From Nocardioides panaciterrulae (GTDB lineage Bacteria; Actinomycetota; Actinomycetes; Propionibacteriales; Nocardioidaceae), in contig NZ_JACCBG010000001.1 in NCBI RefSeq assembly GCF_013409645.1, positions 930,001 to 994,000 on the forward strand: DNA of 64,000 bases, read 5' to 3'. How positions within the stretch are numbered: the stretch's first letter is position 1; the number at the start of each line of letters is the position of its first letter. Of the stretch, positions 37,109 to 48,692 are shown one piece after another. A model generated the notes under the pieces. That model was not told the DNA's origin, did not search any database, and was given only the letters and a program-made list of their open reading frames with translations. A program made the translations under genes and the position numbers.

Positions 37109-38115
37109 GACCGGCCCCGCAGGATCGCCCGCTGTGCCAGCGTCATCACCACGATGATCGCGAACAGGATGAACGCGATCGCCGCGCCCTGGCCCCACTG
37201 CTGGTTCTCGAACGCGGTGTGGAAGGAGAGGTACGCCGGGGTCACGGTGGTCTTCGCGGGCCCGCCCTGGGTGCCGGTGTAGATCTGGTCGAAGACCTGC
37301 CAGGTCCCGATCAGGCCGAGGGTGAGCACCGTGAACATCGTCGGCCGCAGCAGCGGGAGCGTGAGATGGCGGAACCGCTGCCAGGCGTTGGCGCCGTCGA
37401 CCATCCCGGCCTCGTCGATCTCGTCGCCGATGCTGCGCAGGGCCGCGATGAACAGCAGCATGAACGTGCCCGAGGTGGTGAAGGCCGCCAGCAGGATCAA
37501 CGCCGACATGCCCACGGAGGGCCCGGCGAACCAGTCCCACCAGGTGACGCCGAGGAAGCCGTGCGAGACCAGCGCCGCCGGCGGCTGGTCCACGCCCACT
37601 GCTCCGAGCAGCAGGTGCAGCACGCCCCGCGGGTCGTTGAACCAGTTCGGTCCGTGCAGGCCGACCCAGCCGAGCACCCGGTTGACCGGTCCGGTGGTGC
37701 TGAAGAGGAACAGCCACAGCACCGTGATCGCGACCGCACTGGTCACCGAGGGGAAGTAGAACGCGGTCCGGAAGAAGCCCCGGAGCTTCAGGGCCCTGGC
37801 GTTGACCAGCACCGCCAGCGCCAGGGCCAGCACGGTCTGCAGCGGGACCACGATCAGGACGTAGTAGAAGTTGTTGCGCAGCGCCGTTCCGAAGTCACGC
37901 TCCGCCAGGCCGCCACCGGACAGGATCGCCCGGTAGTTGTCGAGCCCGACGAAGCCGACGTCGGAGGAGAACGGGCTGCCGTGCCCGTGCCAGTCCGACA
38001 CGCTGACCCACGCGGCCATCACCACGGGGAAGGCGAGGAACAGGCCGAGCACGACGACGGCCGGCGCCACGAAGAGCCAGCCGTCGATCGTGCGGCCGCG
38101 GAGGATCGTGCTCAC
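37105..38115 (-). CDS. sugar ABC transporter permease (MalF type, CUT1)
   Basis: A 336-residue inner-membrane subunit from GTG 38115. It shows six helices (starting WLFVAPAVVVLGLFLAFPVV), NNFYYVLIVVPLQTVLALAL, and the EAA loop EIDEAGMVDGANAWQRFRHL that docks the ATPase. CUT1 systems import oligosaccharides or glycosides. Start and stop overlap the neighbouring genes by 4 bp each (GTGA, ATGA). No ATPase gene is present; in actinobacteria such importers often share the general ATPase MsiK. Confidence 0.9.
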   Translation of the reverse strand: MSTILRGRTIDGWLFVAPAVVVLGLFLAFPVVMAAWVSVSDWHGHGSPFSSDVGFVGLDNYRAILSGGGLAERDFGTALRNNFYYVLIVVPLQTVLALALAVLVNARALKLRGFFRTAFYFPSVTSAVAITVLWLFLFSTTGPVNRVLGWVGLHGPNWFNDPRGVLHLLLGAVGVDQPPAALVSHGFLGVTWWDWFAGPSVGMSALILLAAFTTSGTFMLLFIAALRSIGDEIDEAGMVDGANAWQRFRHLTLPLLRPTMFTVLTLGLIGTWQVFDQIYTGTQGGPAKTTVTPAYLSFHTAFENQQWGQGAAIAFILFAIIVVMTLAQRAILRGRS

Positions 38116-39350
38116 TGGTCGGAGTCGAGGGCGGCCTGGAGCTCGTCCTGCACCGTGGACAGGATCTGCTTCGGGTCGCTGCTCTTGAGGGTCTCGAGCT
38201 GGGCGTTGAAGTCGGAGATCACGTCGGCCGCGCCCTGCTCCGAGGGCGGGTTCTGGGCGTAGTCGGCCCCCTTGATGAACGGGGCGAGCTGCGGCTCCTC
38301 GGCGGCGTACTTGCTGGCGGCCGACTCCAGCGACGGGATCACGCCGAAGGCCTTCGCGAACTTGAGCTGCTGGTCCTCGCTGGTCAGCGACTCGACGAGC
38401 TTGACCGCGTCGGCCTTGTCGCCGCTGTCCTGGGCCACGCCCCAGCAGTTGGTGAAGGCGAGCGTCCCCGGCCCGGCCGGTCCCTTCGGGAGCTCGGCGA
38501 CGGTGTAGTCGACGTCCGGGTAGTCGTTGGTCATCGCGCCGGCGATCCAGTTGCCCTCGATCGTCATCGCGGCCAGCTGCTTGCCGAACGCCTCGCCGCC
38601 CCAGCCGGTGCCGAGGTCGGAGGAGTACTTCGCGACGCCCTCCTTGAGGAGCTTCTGGACGTACTCCAGCGCCTGCAGGTTCGGGGGGCTGTCCACGGTC
38701 GCCTGGGTGCCGGCCTCGTTGGTCATCGAGCCGCCCGCCTGCGGGAAGAACGCGCCGACGCGGGCGTACTCCGGGCTGAACGTCAGGCCGACGACCTTGC
38801 CGTTCGTGAGCTTCTTGGCCACGGCGTCGAGCTGGTCCCAGGTGGTGGGGATGTCGGCGTCGGTGAGCCCCGCCTGCTTCCACAGCTTGGTGTTGATGAC
38901 CAGGGCGAGCGTCGAGAAGTCCTTGGGGGCGCAGTAGAACGTGTCGCCGACGGTGAACGCGTCGACGAGGTTCGGGAAGAACTGGTCCTTGTTGGAGAGC
39001 TGGTCGCCGTAGGCGTAGAGGGAGCCGTTCGCGGCGTAGCCGGCGAGGTTGTCGGTGGAGACGTAGAAGACGTCCGGCGGGTTGTTGCTGGCGAAGCCCT
39101 GGCTGAGCTGCTGGGCCAGGTCGGAGGCGACGGTGACCTTGGCCTTGACGCCGCTGGACTTCGACCAGGCGGCGACCGCGTCGGTGACCGCCTGGGTCTC
39201 GGCGTCGCCGGAGGAGCCGATCAGCACGGAGACCTGGCCGTCGCTCTTGGCCGACGAGCTGTCGTTGAAGCCCGAGCCGCCGCAGGCGCTCAGCGCCAGC
39301 GCACCGACGGCGGTGAGGGAGAGCAGGGACAGGGTGCGGCGGTGGTTCAT
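38112..39350 (-). CDS. sugar ABC transporter substrate-binding lipoprotein
   Basis: A 412-residue extracellular binding protein with a lipoprotein signal (LSLLSLTAVGALALSAC, lipobox LSAC, Cys at about residue 23). The mature part is of the CUT1 cluster: VSVLIGSSGDAETQAVTDAV, DVFYVSTDNLAGYAANGSLY, WDQLDAVAKKL, MTIEGNWIAGAMTNDYPDVD. It should deliver a glycoside to the two permeases. The start overlaps the end of the LacI gene (ATGA), so regulator and importer form one operon. The ligand is unknown; the divergent glycosidase suggests a glucoside or oligosaccharide. Confidence 0.92.
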   Translation of the reverse strand: MNHRRTLSLLSLTAVGALALSACGGSGFNDSSSAKSDGQVSVLIGSSGDAETQAVTDAVAAWSKSSGVKAKVTVASDLAQQLSQGFASNNPPDVFYVSTDNLAGYAANGSLYAYGDQLSNKDQFFPNLVDAFTVGDTFYCAPKDFSTLALVINTKLWKQAGLTDADIPTTWDQLDAVAKKLTNGKVVGLTFSPEYARVGAFFPQAGGSMTNEAGTQATVDSPPNLQALEYVQKLLKEGVAKYSSDLGTGWGGEAFGKQLAAMTIEGNWIAGAMTNDYPDVDYTVAELPKGPAGPGTLAFTNCWGVAQDSGDKADAVKLVESLTSEDQQLKFAKAFGVIPSLESAASKYAAEEPQLAPFIKGADYAQNPPSEQGAADVISDFNAQLETLKSSDPKQILSTVQDELQAALDSDQ

Positions 39351-40444
39351 CGGGTCTCCTTCGTGGGGGTGGCGTCTTGCGCGGTTGCGCCGCGCAGGCT
39401 CGACTCGCGGATGACGAGCTCCGGACGGAGCAGCGTCTGCCGGCGGGACGGGGTGCCGCCGAGGATCTCCTCGACGGTGGCGATCAGGTCGTGGGCGACC
39501 TGCTCGAGGGGCTGGTGCAGGCTGGTCAGGCCCGGGGTCGTGAGGGCGGCGGCGGGGGAGTTGTCGAAGCCGGTGACGGCCACGTCGGCGCCGGCCCGCA
39601 GCCCGCGCTCGGACAGTGCCCGCAAGGCACCCAGGGCGATGGTGTCGGAGGCGCAGATCAGCGCGGTCGCGGGATCCGGCGCGTCGAGGAGGCGATGGGT
39701 GGCGGCCCGGCCGGCGGCGAAGTCGTCGGGCACCTCGGCGTGCCGGACGGTGTCCAGGCCGAGGTCCGTGCAGGCGTCCCGCCACCCCGCCCGCCGGTCG
39801 CGGCCGGTCTCGGAGGAGAGCGGCCAGCCCACGTGGGCGATCCTGCGATGGCCCTGGGCGGCGACGTGCTCGGTGGCCGCCCGGATGCCGGCCCGGCCGT
39901 CGACGTCGACCCAGGCCAGGTCCTCGTCGCCGTCCCAGGACCGGCCGAAGGCGGCCACCGGGACGCCCCAGCGTCGCAGCGCCTCCACCCGGCCGTCCCC
40001 GGCATGGGTGCTGGTCAGGACGAAGGCGTCCACGGACGTGGTGTCGAGCAGTTCGCGGTACGCCGCGATCTCGCCCGCCTCGTCGTCGGACTGGCAGAGG
40101 ATCAGGTGGCAGCCGGCGGCTCCCGCGGACTCGGCCAGCGCGTGCAGGAACTGGTCGAGCAGCAGCGCGGCCCGGTCGCCGCGCGAGGCCTCCACCTTCA
40201 CCCCGATCAGCCGCGAGCGCTGGTTGCGCAGCGCCCGGGCCGAGCGGTTCGGCCGGTAGCCGAGCTCGGTGACCGCGGCCAGGATCCGGTCCCGGGTGGC
40301 GGGTGCCACCCGGGCGGGGTTGTTCAGCGCGTTCGACACCGACTGCGCGGAGACGCCGACGTGCCGGGCCACGTCCTCGAGGGTCACGTGGCCGTGGGGG
40401 TGCGGGCCGCGGGCGGAGGCCTGGACGGTCTCGTCCTCGGTCAT
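39347..40444 (-). CDS. LacI-family transcriptional regulator of the sugar locus
   Basis: A 365-residue repressor. The N-terminal helix-turn-helix is VTLEDVARHVGVSAQSVSNA followed by the hinge helix (RPNRSARALRNQ); residues about 85-345 form the periplasmic-binding-like effector domain (LIGVKVEASRGDRAALLLDQ, GFDNSPAAALTTPGLTSLHQ). It is the first gene of the importer operon and diverges from the glycosidase gene. A LacI-type operator (40480-40491) sits between the two starts, so it should repress both directions and itself. Confidence 0.93.
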   Translation of the reverse strand: MTEDETVQASARGPHPHGHVTLEDVARHVGVSAQSVSNALNNPARVAPATRDRILAAVTELGYRPNRSARALRNQRSRLIGVKVEASRGDRAALLLDQFLHALAESAGAAGCHLILCQSDDEAGEIAAYRELLDTTSVDAFVLTSTHAGDGRVEALRRWGVPVAAFGRSWDGDEDLAWVDVDGRAGIRAATEHVAAQGHRRIAHVGWPLSSETGRDRRAGWRDACTDLGLDTVRHAEVPDDFAAGRAATHRLLDAPDPATALICASDTIALGALRALSERGLRAGADVAVTGFDNSPAAALTTPGLTSLHQPLEQVAHDLIATVEEILGGTPSRRQTLLRPELVIRESSLRGATAQDATPTKETR

Positions 40445-40479
40445 CGGAGCCCCTTCCCGGCCTTGCGCACGGATGGATG

Positions 40480-40491
40480 TTTAGCGTTAAA
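40480..40491. promoter_or_regulatory. LacI-type operator between the regulator and glycosidase genes
   Basis: TTTAG-CG-TTAAA is a near-palindrome (10 of 12 positions symmetric) with the central CG typical of LacI-family operators. It lies in an AT-rich island 35 bp before the LacI start and 10 bp before the glycosidase GTG, so occupancy would block both. Confidence 0.72.
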
Positions 40492-40501
40492 ATCTCGTCC
40501 T

Positions 40502-42559
40502 GTGACGGACATTACCCAGCCCGATCGGCCCACCACAAGCCCCCGGCTGCAGCCGCTGCTGCACGACCTGTCCTCCTGTGTCGCAGCGCCGGGCCTGGTC
40601 CTGGCCTCGGCCGACGGGCAGGTGCGGCCCGGCGGGGTGAGCGGCTGGTACGCCGGTGACCTGCGCCTGCTCGACCGGCTGGAGGTGTCCGTCGACGGGT
40701 CCGCGCTGGAGCTCGTCCGCGCCGACACCGCCGGCGCGGAGCGCCACGAGTTCACCCACGTGGCGCGGTCCCTGGGGGACCGCATCCCCGACCCGACGGT
40801 GACCGTCGACCACTGCCGCGAGCTCGACGCCGACTCCCTGGTGGAGACCTTCACGGTCACCTCGGCGGCCCAGGAGCCCGTCGAGATCGTGCTGCACGTC
40901 GACCTCGGCAGCGATCTGGCGCCGATGTCGGAGGTGAAGCAGGGGGCAGTGCCCCCGCGTGCCGCCGCCCGGCCGGTCCCGGGCGGCCTCGCCTGGCGCT
41001 CCGAGCACGGCGGCTGCGAGGTCGTCGCCGAGCCGGGCGCCGAGGTGGACCCCGGCGGCCGGTTCACCTGGCGGGCCGGGCTCGCCCGGGGCGAGACGCT
41101 GCGGGTGCGGCTGCTGGCCCGGACCGACCAGCAGGGCCCGTTCGGCCCGGGGCGTCCGGCACCGTGGAGCGCCCGCGTGGACGCCGAGGACACGCGGGTG
41201 CGGCGTACCGCCTCCCAGAGCCTGGCCGACCTCGCGGGCCTGCTGCTCGCCGACGGCGGCGACCGGTTCCTGGCCGCGGGCAGCCCCTGGTTCCTCACGC
41301 TCTTCGGCCGTGACTCGTTGTGGGCCGCCCGGATGCTCGTGCCGTTCGACAGCGGCCTCGCGCTCTCCACGCTGCGCACGCTCGCGCGTCGGCAGGGCAG
41401 CGCGGAGGACCCGGCCACCGAGGAGCAGCCGGGCAAGATCCTGCACGAGGTCCGCGGCGGCGACCTCGACCTGGGCGACCAGGTGCTGCCGCCGGTCTAC
41501 TACGGGAGCGTGGATGCGACGCCGCTCTTCGTCTGCACGCTCGCCGAGGCGTGGCGCTGGGGTGCCGACGAGGCCGAGGTGCGCGCGCTGCTGCCCGCCG
41601 CTCGGGCCTGCCTGGGCTGGATGCTGGCGCAGTCGCGCGAGTCCGGCTGGCTCCGCTACGTCGACCACACCGGCCGCGGCCTGTCGAACCAGGGCTGGAA
41701 GGACAGCCACGACTCCGTGCAGTTCGCCGACGGCCGGCTCGCGGACCCGCCGATCGCGCTGAGCGAGGTCCAGGCCTACGCCTACGAGGCCGCGGTCCAG
41801 GGCGTCGCGCTGCTGGAGGCGTTCGGCGAGGAGCCGGTGGCGGGGCTCGCGGAGTGGGCGGCGGCGCTGCGCAAGCGGTTCGACCTGGAGTTCTGGGTGG
41901 ACACCGACGAGGGCGGTCACGTCGCGATCGCCCTCGACCGGGACGGGCGCCGGGTGGACTCGGTGACCTCGAACCTCGGCCACCTGCTCGGCACCGGCGT
42001 GCTGGAGCCCGGCCGCGCGGACCGCGTCGCCGCGGTGCTCGCGGATCCGCGGCTGGCCTCCGGGTTCGGGCTGCGCACCTTGTCCGCCGACTCCCCACGC
42101 TTCTCGCGGCTCTCCTACCACGGGGGCACCGTCTGGCCGCACGACACCGCGGTCGCGGTCCGGGGCCTGGCCGCCGAGGGGCGCCGGGAGGAGGCCGCCC
42201 GCCTGGCCGAAGGCGTCTTCGCCGCCGCCGAGGGCGTGGCCTACCGGTTGCCGGAGCTGTACGGCGGGGACGCGGCCGCCGACGTGTCCTTCCCGGCTGC
42301 CTACCCGGCGGCCTGCCGGCCCCAGGCCTGGTCCGCGGCGGCCCCGCTCGCCGCCCTCGTCGCGGTGGCCGGCGTGAGCGCCGACGCGGCGACCGGCACG
42401 ATCCAGCACCCGAGACGGACGTCGACCGCGCTGGGCGCGTTCAGCGTCCGCGGCCTCCGGGTCGGCGACCGGCCCTTCGACGTGCACGTCGACCGGGAGG
42501 GCAACGTCCGCCTGGACCTGCCCGCGGACAGCGACCTCGAGGTGCGCGTCACGGAATAG
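40502..42559 (+). CDS. amylo-alpha-1,6-glucosidase-like glycoside hydrolase with glycogen-debranching N-domain
   Basis: A 685-residue cytoplasmic protein. Residues about 20-215 form a beta-rich glycogen-debranching-type N-domain (GGVSGWYAGDLRLLDRLEVS). Residues about 240-620 form an (alpha/alpha)6 barrel, with ASPWFLTLFGRDSLWAARML-like sequence (Asp in FGRDS as likely catalytic acid), GWKDSHDSVQFADGRLADPP and YHGGTVWPHDTAVAVRGLAA. It acts on alpha-linked glucosides, but the linkage is not fixed by sequence. The GTG at 40502 is used because the operator lies just before it; it is divergent from the LacI-importer operon, which likely feeds it. It lacks a signal peptide. Confidence 0.85.
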   Translation: MTDITQPDRPTTSPRLQPLLHDLSSCVAAPGLVLASADGQVRPGGVSGWYAGDLRLLDRLEVSVDGSALELVRADTAGAERHEFTHVARSLGDRIPDPTVTVDHCRELDADSLVETFTVTSAAQEPVEIVLHVDLGSDLAPMSEVKQGAVPPRAAARPVPGGLAWRSEHGGCEVVAEPGAEVDPGGRFTWRAGLARGETLRVRLLARTDQQGPFGPGRPAPWSARVDAEDTRVRRTASQSLADLAGLLLADGGDRFLAAGSPWFLTLFGRDSLWAARMLVPFDSGLALSTLRTLARRQGSAEDPATEEQPGKILHEVRGGDLDLGDQVLPPVYYGSVDATPLFVCTLAEAWRWGADEAEVRALLPAARACLGWMLAQSRESGWLRYVDHTGRGLSNQGWKDSHDSVQFADGRLADPPIALSEVQAYAYEAAVQGVALLEAFGEEPVAGLAEWAAALRKRFDLEFWVDTDEGGHVAIALDRDGRRVDSVTSNLGHLLGTGVLEPGRADRVAAVLADPRLASGFGLRTLSADSPRFSRLSYHGGTVWPHDTAVAVRGLAAEGRREEAARLAEGVFAAAEGVAYRLPELYGGDAAADVSFPAAYPAACRPQAWSAAAPLAALVAVAGVSADAATGTIQHPRRTSTALGAFSVRGLRVGDRPFDVHVDREGNVRLDLPADSDLEVRVTE

Positions 42560-42647
42560 CGCGTCGGGCCGTCCGGGTTGGACACTGGGAGCGCTGCGCA
42601 CGCCGTCAGCCCGCCCTGCCACCCAACAGGAAGTCCACCCTTCCGTC

Positions 42648-43868
42648 ATGACGACGACCGCGCCCGACCCGACCGGAGCCACCGGCACCCGGCACGTCAC
42701 CTTCGCCGTGCTCGCGCTCGCGATGGGCGGCTTCACCATCGGCACGACCGAGTTCGTCACGATGGGGCTGCTGCCGCAGGTGGCCGACGGCGTCGGCGTG
42801 TCGATCCCGCAGGCCGGGCACCTGATCTCGGCGTACGCCCTGGGCGTCGTGGTCGGTGCCCCCGTGCTCGCGTTCTTCGGGGCCCGCTGGCCGCGCCGCG
42901 GGCTGCTGCTCGCGCTGATGGCGGCCTACGCGCTGTTCAACGCGCTCAGCGCCCTCGCCACGGGCTACCACGTGTTGATGGTCGCCCGGTTCCTCGACGG
43001 CCTGCCGCACGGCGCCTACTTCGGGGTCGCCTCGCTGGTGGCCGCGAGCCTGGCCGCCCCGGGGCGCAAGGGCCGGGCCGTGGCCATGGTGATGCTGGGG
43101 CTCTCGGTCGCCAACGTCGTCGGCGTCCCGGCCGCGACCTGGCTGGGCCAGAGCGTCGGCTGGCGTTCGGCCTACGTGAGTGTCGCGGTGCTCGCCCTCG
43201 TCACGGCGGTGCTGGTGCTGGCCTACGTGCCCGCGCACCCGCCCGAGCCGGGCGCCGACGGCCGCAGCGAGCTGCGCGCGTTCTCCAGCCTGCAGGTCTG
43301 GCTCACGCTGCTCGCGGGCGCGATCGGGTTCGGCGGCATGTTCGCGGTCTACTCCTACATCGCCCCCACGCTGACCCACGTCGGTGGCCTGCCGCAGGCG
43401 GCGGTGCCGGTCTTCCTGCTGTCCTTCGGCCTCGGCATGGTGGTCGGGACCTGGGTGGCGGGGGCGCTGGCCGACTGGTCGGTGTTCCGCTCGCTGCTGG
43501 GCTCGGCCCTCGGCTCGGCGCTGGTCATGCTGCTGTTCTTCCTCGCGGCCCCGCACGGCTGGTGGGCCCTGCCGGTGGTCTTCCTGATCACCGCGCTGGG
43601 GTCGGTGCTCGTGGTCAACCTGCAGCTGCGGTTGATGGACGTCGCCGGCGAGGCCCAGACCCTCGGCGCCGCGATGAACCACGCCTCGCTCAACGTCGCC
43701 AACGCGCTCGGCGCCTGGCTCGGCGGCGTGGTCATCGCCGCCGGCTACGGCTACCGCTCCCCGGCGCTCGTGGGCGCGGGGCTCTCGACCGCGGGGATCG
43801 CGGTCCTCGTCTGGTCGGCGCTGGCTCACCGCCGGGCGGCGGCGTACTCCCCGGCCAGCAGGTCGTAG
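42648..43868 (+). CDS. MFS exporter, DHA1 (AraJ/YdhP-like) type
   Basis: A 406-residue protein with 12 membrane helices. The start GGFTIGTTEFVTMGLLPQVA and the SYALGVVVGAPVLAFFGARW loop are typical of arabinose-efflux-like DHA1 members; MVARFLDGLPHGAYFGVASL is the helix-4 part. It probably exports sugars, drugs or metabolites by proton antiport; the substrate is unknown. Its last 43 bp overlap the end of the convergent GNAT gene. It follows the glycosidase by 88 bp but has no evident link to it. Confidence 0.88.
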   Translation: MTTTAPDPTGATGTRHVTFAVLALAMGGFTIGTTEFVTMGLLPQVADGVGVSIPQAGHLISAYALGVVVGAPVLAFFGARWPRRGLLLALMAAYALFNALSALATGYHVLMVARFLDGLPHGAYFGVASLVAASLAAPGRKGRAVAMVMLGLSVANVVGVPAATWLGQSVGWRSAYVSVAVLALVTAVLVLAYVPAHPPEPGADGRSELRAFSSLQVWLTLLAGAIGFGGMFAVYSYIAPTLTHVGGLPQAAVPVFLLSFGLGMVVGTWVAGALADWSVFRSLLGSALGSALVMLLFFLAAPHGWWALPVVFLITALGSVLVVNLQLRLMDVAGEAQTLGAAMNHASLNVANALGAWLGGVVIAAGYGYRSPALVGAGLSTAGIAVLVWSALAHRRAAAYSPASRS

Positions 43869-44926
43869 AGCGCGACGTCGGCGTACCCGTCGCGGACGAC
43901 GGTCCCCAGCCGCTCGATGCCGGTGAATCGGAAGCCGTTGTGCTCGATCACCCGGCGCGAGGCCAGGTTGTCGGTCGCCGCGAAGAGCTTGACCCGGTTC
44001 ACCTTCAGCTCCTCGAACGCGTGCCGGACCACCTCGGCGACCGCGCGCGTGGTCACCCGGCGGCCGCGCGCGGCCGGGTGCGCCCAGTAGCCGACCTCGA
44101 GCTCGACGCCCGGCGTCCAGTCGAAGACGCTGACCGAGGCCAGCGCCAGGTCGTCGGTGGGGTCCACCACGGCCCACCCCATCGCCTCGCCGCGGGCGCG
44201 ACGTTCGGTGCTGTGCTCGAGCCACCAGCGCGCCGAGCCCTCGTCGTACGGCGAGGGCAGGTCGCCCAGCCAGCGCTGCGTCTCGGCGTCGGAGCAGGCC
44301 TCGACGATGCGTGGCACGTCGGCCTCGCGCCAGGGCCGCAGCCGCAGGCCGTCGGCCTCCAGGACCGGCACCGTCAGCCAGGTGGTCCGCGGCGCGCGCG
44401 GGTCGTCGCGCAGCAGCGTGCCCACCCAGGCGTCGCGGAGCTCGCCGCGCTGCGGCAGCCAGCTGCGCAGCGTGCCCTCGAAGGAGAAGCCGAGCCGCCA
44501 CGCCACCTTGCGGGAGGCCCAGTTGCCCTTGTTCGCGCGCCAGACGACCGTGTGCAGCCCGCGCTCGGCGAACCCCCACTCCAGCAGCAGCCGCAGCGCC
44601 CGCTCCATCGCGCCGCTGCCGCGGACCCACGGGTGAGAGCCGTAGGCGATCTCGGCGCGGTCGTGGCCCTCGTTGCGCAGCGAGATCGTGCCGGCGTACC
44701 TCCCCGCGACCTCGACGGCGAAACCCCACTCGGAGTCGTCGGCCCAGCCCTGGGGCATCACCTCGGTGACGAACCTGCGGGAGTCCTCGAGCGTGTTGTC
44801 CAGCGGCACCGTCGTCCACCGCCGGGACAGCGGGTCCAGGCACTGCTCGTAGGAGCCCTCGGCGTCGCTGTCGCGATGGCCGCGGATCGTGACGGTCCCG
44901 TCGGTCAGGGTGGGCGCGGCGGTCAT
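43826..44926 (-). CDS. double-domain GNAT acetyltransferase (second of a paralogous pair)
   Basis: A 366-residue protein with two GNAT folds, residues about 5-175 and 185-360. The first domain shows YGSHPWVRGSGAMERALRLL with the acetyl-CoA loop (VRGSGAMER, R/Q-x-x-G-x-G/A type); the second shows ELEVGYWAHPAARGRRVTTR. Each domain has the RimJ/RimL-like pattern ending in a GF element (WRLGFSFEGTLR, HNGFRFTGIERL). The substrate, a protein N-terminus, amine or antibiotic, is unknown. It overlaps the upstream paralogue by ATGA and the convergent MFS gene by 43 bp. Confidence 0.88.
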   Translation of the reverse strand: MTAAPTLTDGTVTIRGHRDSDAEGSYEQCLDPLSRRWTTVPLDNTLEDSRRFVTEVMPQGWADDSEWGFAVEVAGRYAGTISLRNEGHDRAEIAYGSHPWVRGSGAMERALRLLLEWGFAERGLHTVVWRANKGNWASRKVAWRLGFSFEGTLRSWLPQRGELRDAWVGTLLRDDPRAPRTTWLTVPVLEADGLRLRPWREADVPRIVEACSDAETQRWLGDLPSPYDEGSARWWLEHSTERRARGEAMGWAVVDPTDDLALASVSVFDWTPGVELEVGYWAHPAARGRRVTTRAVAEVVRHAFEELKVNRVKLFAATDNLASRRVIEHNGFRFTGIERLGTVVRDGYADVALYDLLAGEYAAARR

Positions 44927-46038
44927 GCGCGGATCCTCTCGTGGGCTCGGCCGGGCGCTCTCTCCGAGGCCAGCAGGTCGTAGGCGGCCAGGTCGACGAC
45001 CTGCCCGTCGCCGGTGCGGGCGGCCCGGCGACGCACGCCGGCCGGCCGGAACCCGAGGGCCTCCAGCACCCTGCGGGAGGCGGTGTTGGGGACCGAGGCG
45101 TAGGCCGCCAGCCGGTCCAGGCCGAGGGTGGTGAAGGCGTGGTCGGCGGCCACCCCGGCCGCGCGCGTGGTCAGCCCGCGGCCCCGGCCCTCGGGGTGGG
45201 TCCAGTAGCCGAGCTCGGCCTCCTCCGTCAGCCGGTAGAGACCGACGACCCCCAGCAGCCGGTCGTCGTCGGGGGTGCAGAACCCCCAGGTGATCGTGTG
45301 GGCGGTGGCCAGCCGCTCTCGGACCTTCTCGAGGTACTCGCGGCCCTCGTGCGCGCCCGGGTCGCGGGGCATGAACGCCAGCCAGTGCTGGACCTCCGCG
45401 TCTCCGAGCCCCTCGACGATCCGCGGCACGTCGGCCTCGCTGAACGGCCGCAGCCGCACCCCGTCGCCGTCCACCACCGGGTTCTCCAGCCAGGTCGTCC
45501 GTGGCTCCCGGGGGTCCTCGGCCAGCAGCGTGCCGACCCAGGCGTCGCGCAGCTCGCCACGCTGCGGCTGCCAGCGGCGCACCAGCCCGTCGTAGGAGAA
45601 GCCGACCCGCCAGGCCAGCCGGCGCGAGGCCCAGTTGCCGACATGGGCGTACCAGACCACCGTCCGCAGGCCCTGCTGGTCGAAGCCCCAGGCCAGCAGC
45701 AGGCGCAGCGCCCGCTCCATCGCCCCCCGGCCGCGCACCCACGGGTGCGACCCGTAGCCGATCTCGGCCCGGCCGCCGCCGAGGTCGCGCAGCCCGACCG
45801 TGCCGGCGAAGCGGCCCTCGACCTCGACCGCGAACGCCCACTCCGAGCCCGCCGCCCAGCCGGCGGGGACGATCCCCGAGACGAACTCGCGGGCATCGTC
45901 GTGGGTGTAGGGCGCCGGGACCACCGTCCACGCCTGCGACGCCGGGTCCTGCGACTGCGCGAGGACGCCGGGCAGGTCGCTGTCGCGGTGCGCGCGCAGC
46001 GTCACGGTGCCATCGGTGAGGGTGGGGGCCGTCGTCAT
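44923..46038 (-). CDS. double-domain GNAT acetyltransferase (first of a paralogous pair)
   Basis: A 371-residue protein closely paralogous to its neighbour at 43826: both begin with TLTDGTVT and share YGSHPWVRG, PQRGELRDAWVGTLL and the second-domain motif R-LRP-x-x-x-ADVPRIVE. Two GNAT domains (residues about 5-175 and 185-360) are visible, the second with AELGYWTHPEGRGRGLTTRA (acetyl-CoA loop RGRGLTTR). The pair arose by tandem duplication. Substrate unknown. Confidence 0.88.
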   Translation of the reverse strand: MTTAPTLTDGTVTLRAHRDSDLPGVLAQSQDPASQAWTVVPAPYTHDDAREFVSGIVPAGWAAGSEWAFAVEVEGRFAGTVGLRDLGGGRAEIGYGSHPWVRGRGAMERALRLLLAWGFDQQGLRTVVWYAHVGNWASRRLAWRVGFSYDGLVRRWQPQRGELRDAWVGTLLAEDPREPRTTWLENPVVDGDGVRLRPFSEADVPRIVEGLGDAEVQHWLAFMPRDPGAHEGREYLEKVRERLATAHTITWGFCTPDDDRLLGVVGLYRLTEEAELGYWTHPEGRGRGLTTRAAGVAADHAFTTLGLDRLAAYASVPNTASRRVLEALGFRPAGVRRRAARTGDGQVVDLAAYDLLASERAPGRAHERIRA

Positions 46039-46116
46039 GGCCGAACCCTGCCAAGGCCGGTCCGCCCGGGCAAACCGTTTGGCCCGAACGGGTCATGGAC
46101 CGCAGCGGTGCGCGCG

Positions 46117-46131
46117 CACTCCAATGGAGTG
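46117..46131. promoter_or_regulatory. inverted repeat before the FAD-oxidoreductase gene
   Basis: CACTCC-AAT-GGAGTG has perfect 6-bp arms, 40 bp before the FAD-enzyme start, in a locally AT-rich stretch (GTGTAATTCAAAAC follows) that looks like a promoter. It could be a repressor operator; no cognate regulator is adjacent. Confidence 0.5.
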
Positions 46132-46170
46132 ACCTGTGTAATTCAAAACGGGGGAGACGAGGGGGTCCTG

Positions 46171-48662
<2,492 letters not shown>

Positions 48663-48692
48663 GGTCGGCACGGTACGAACGAGGAGGCACCC

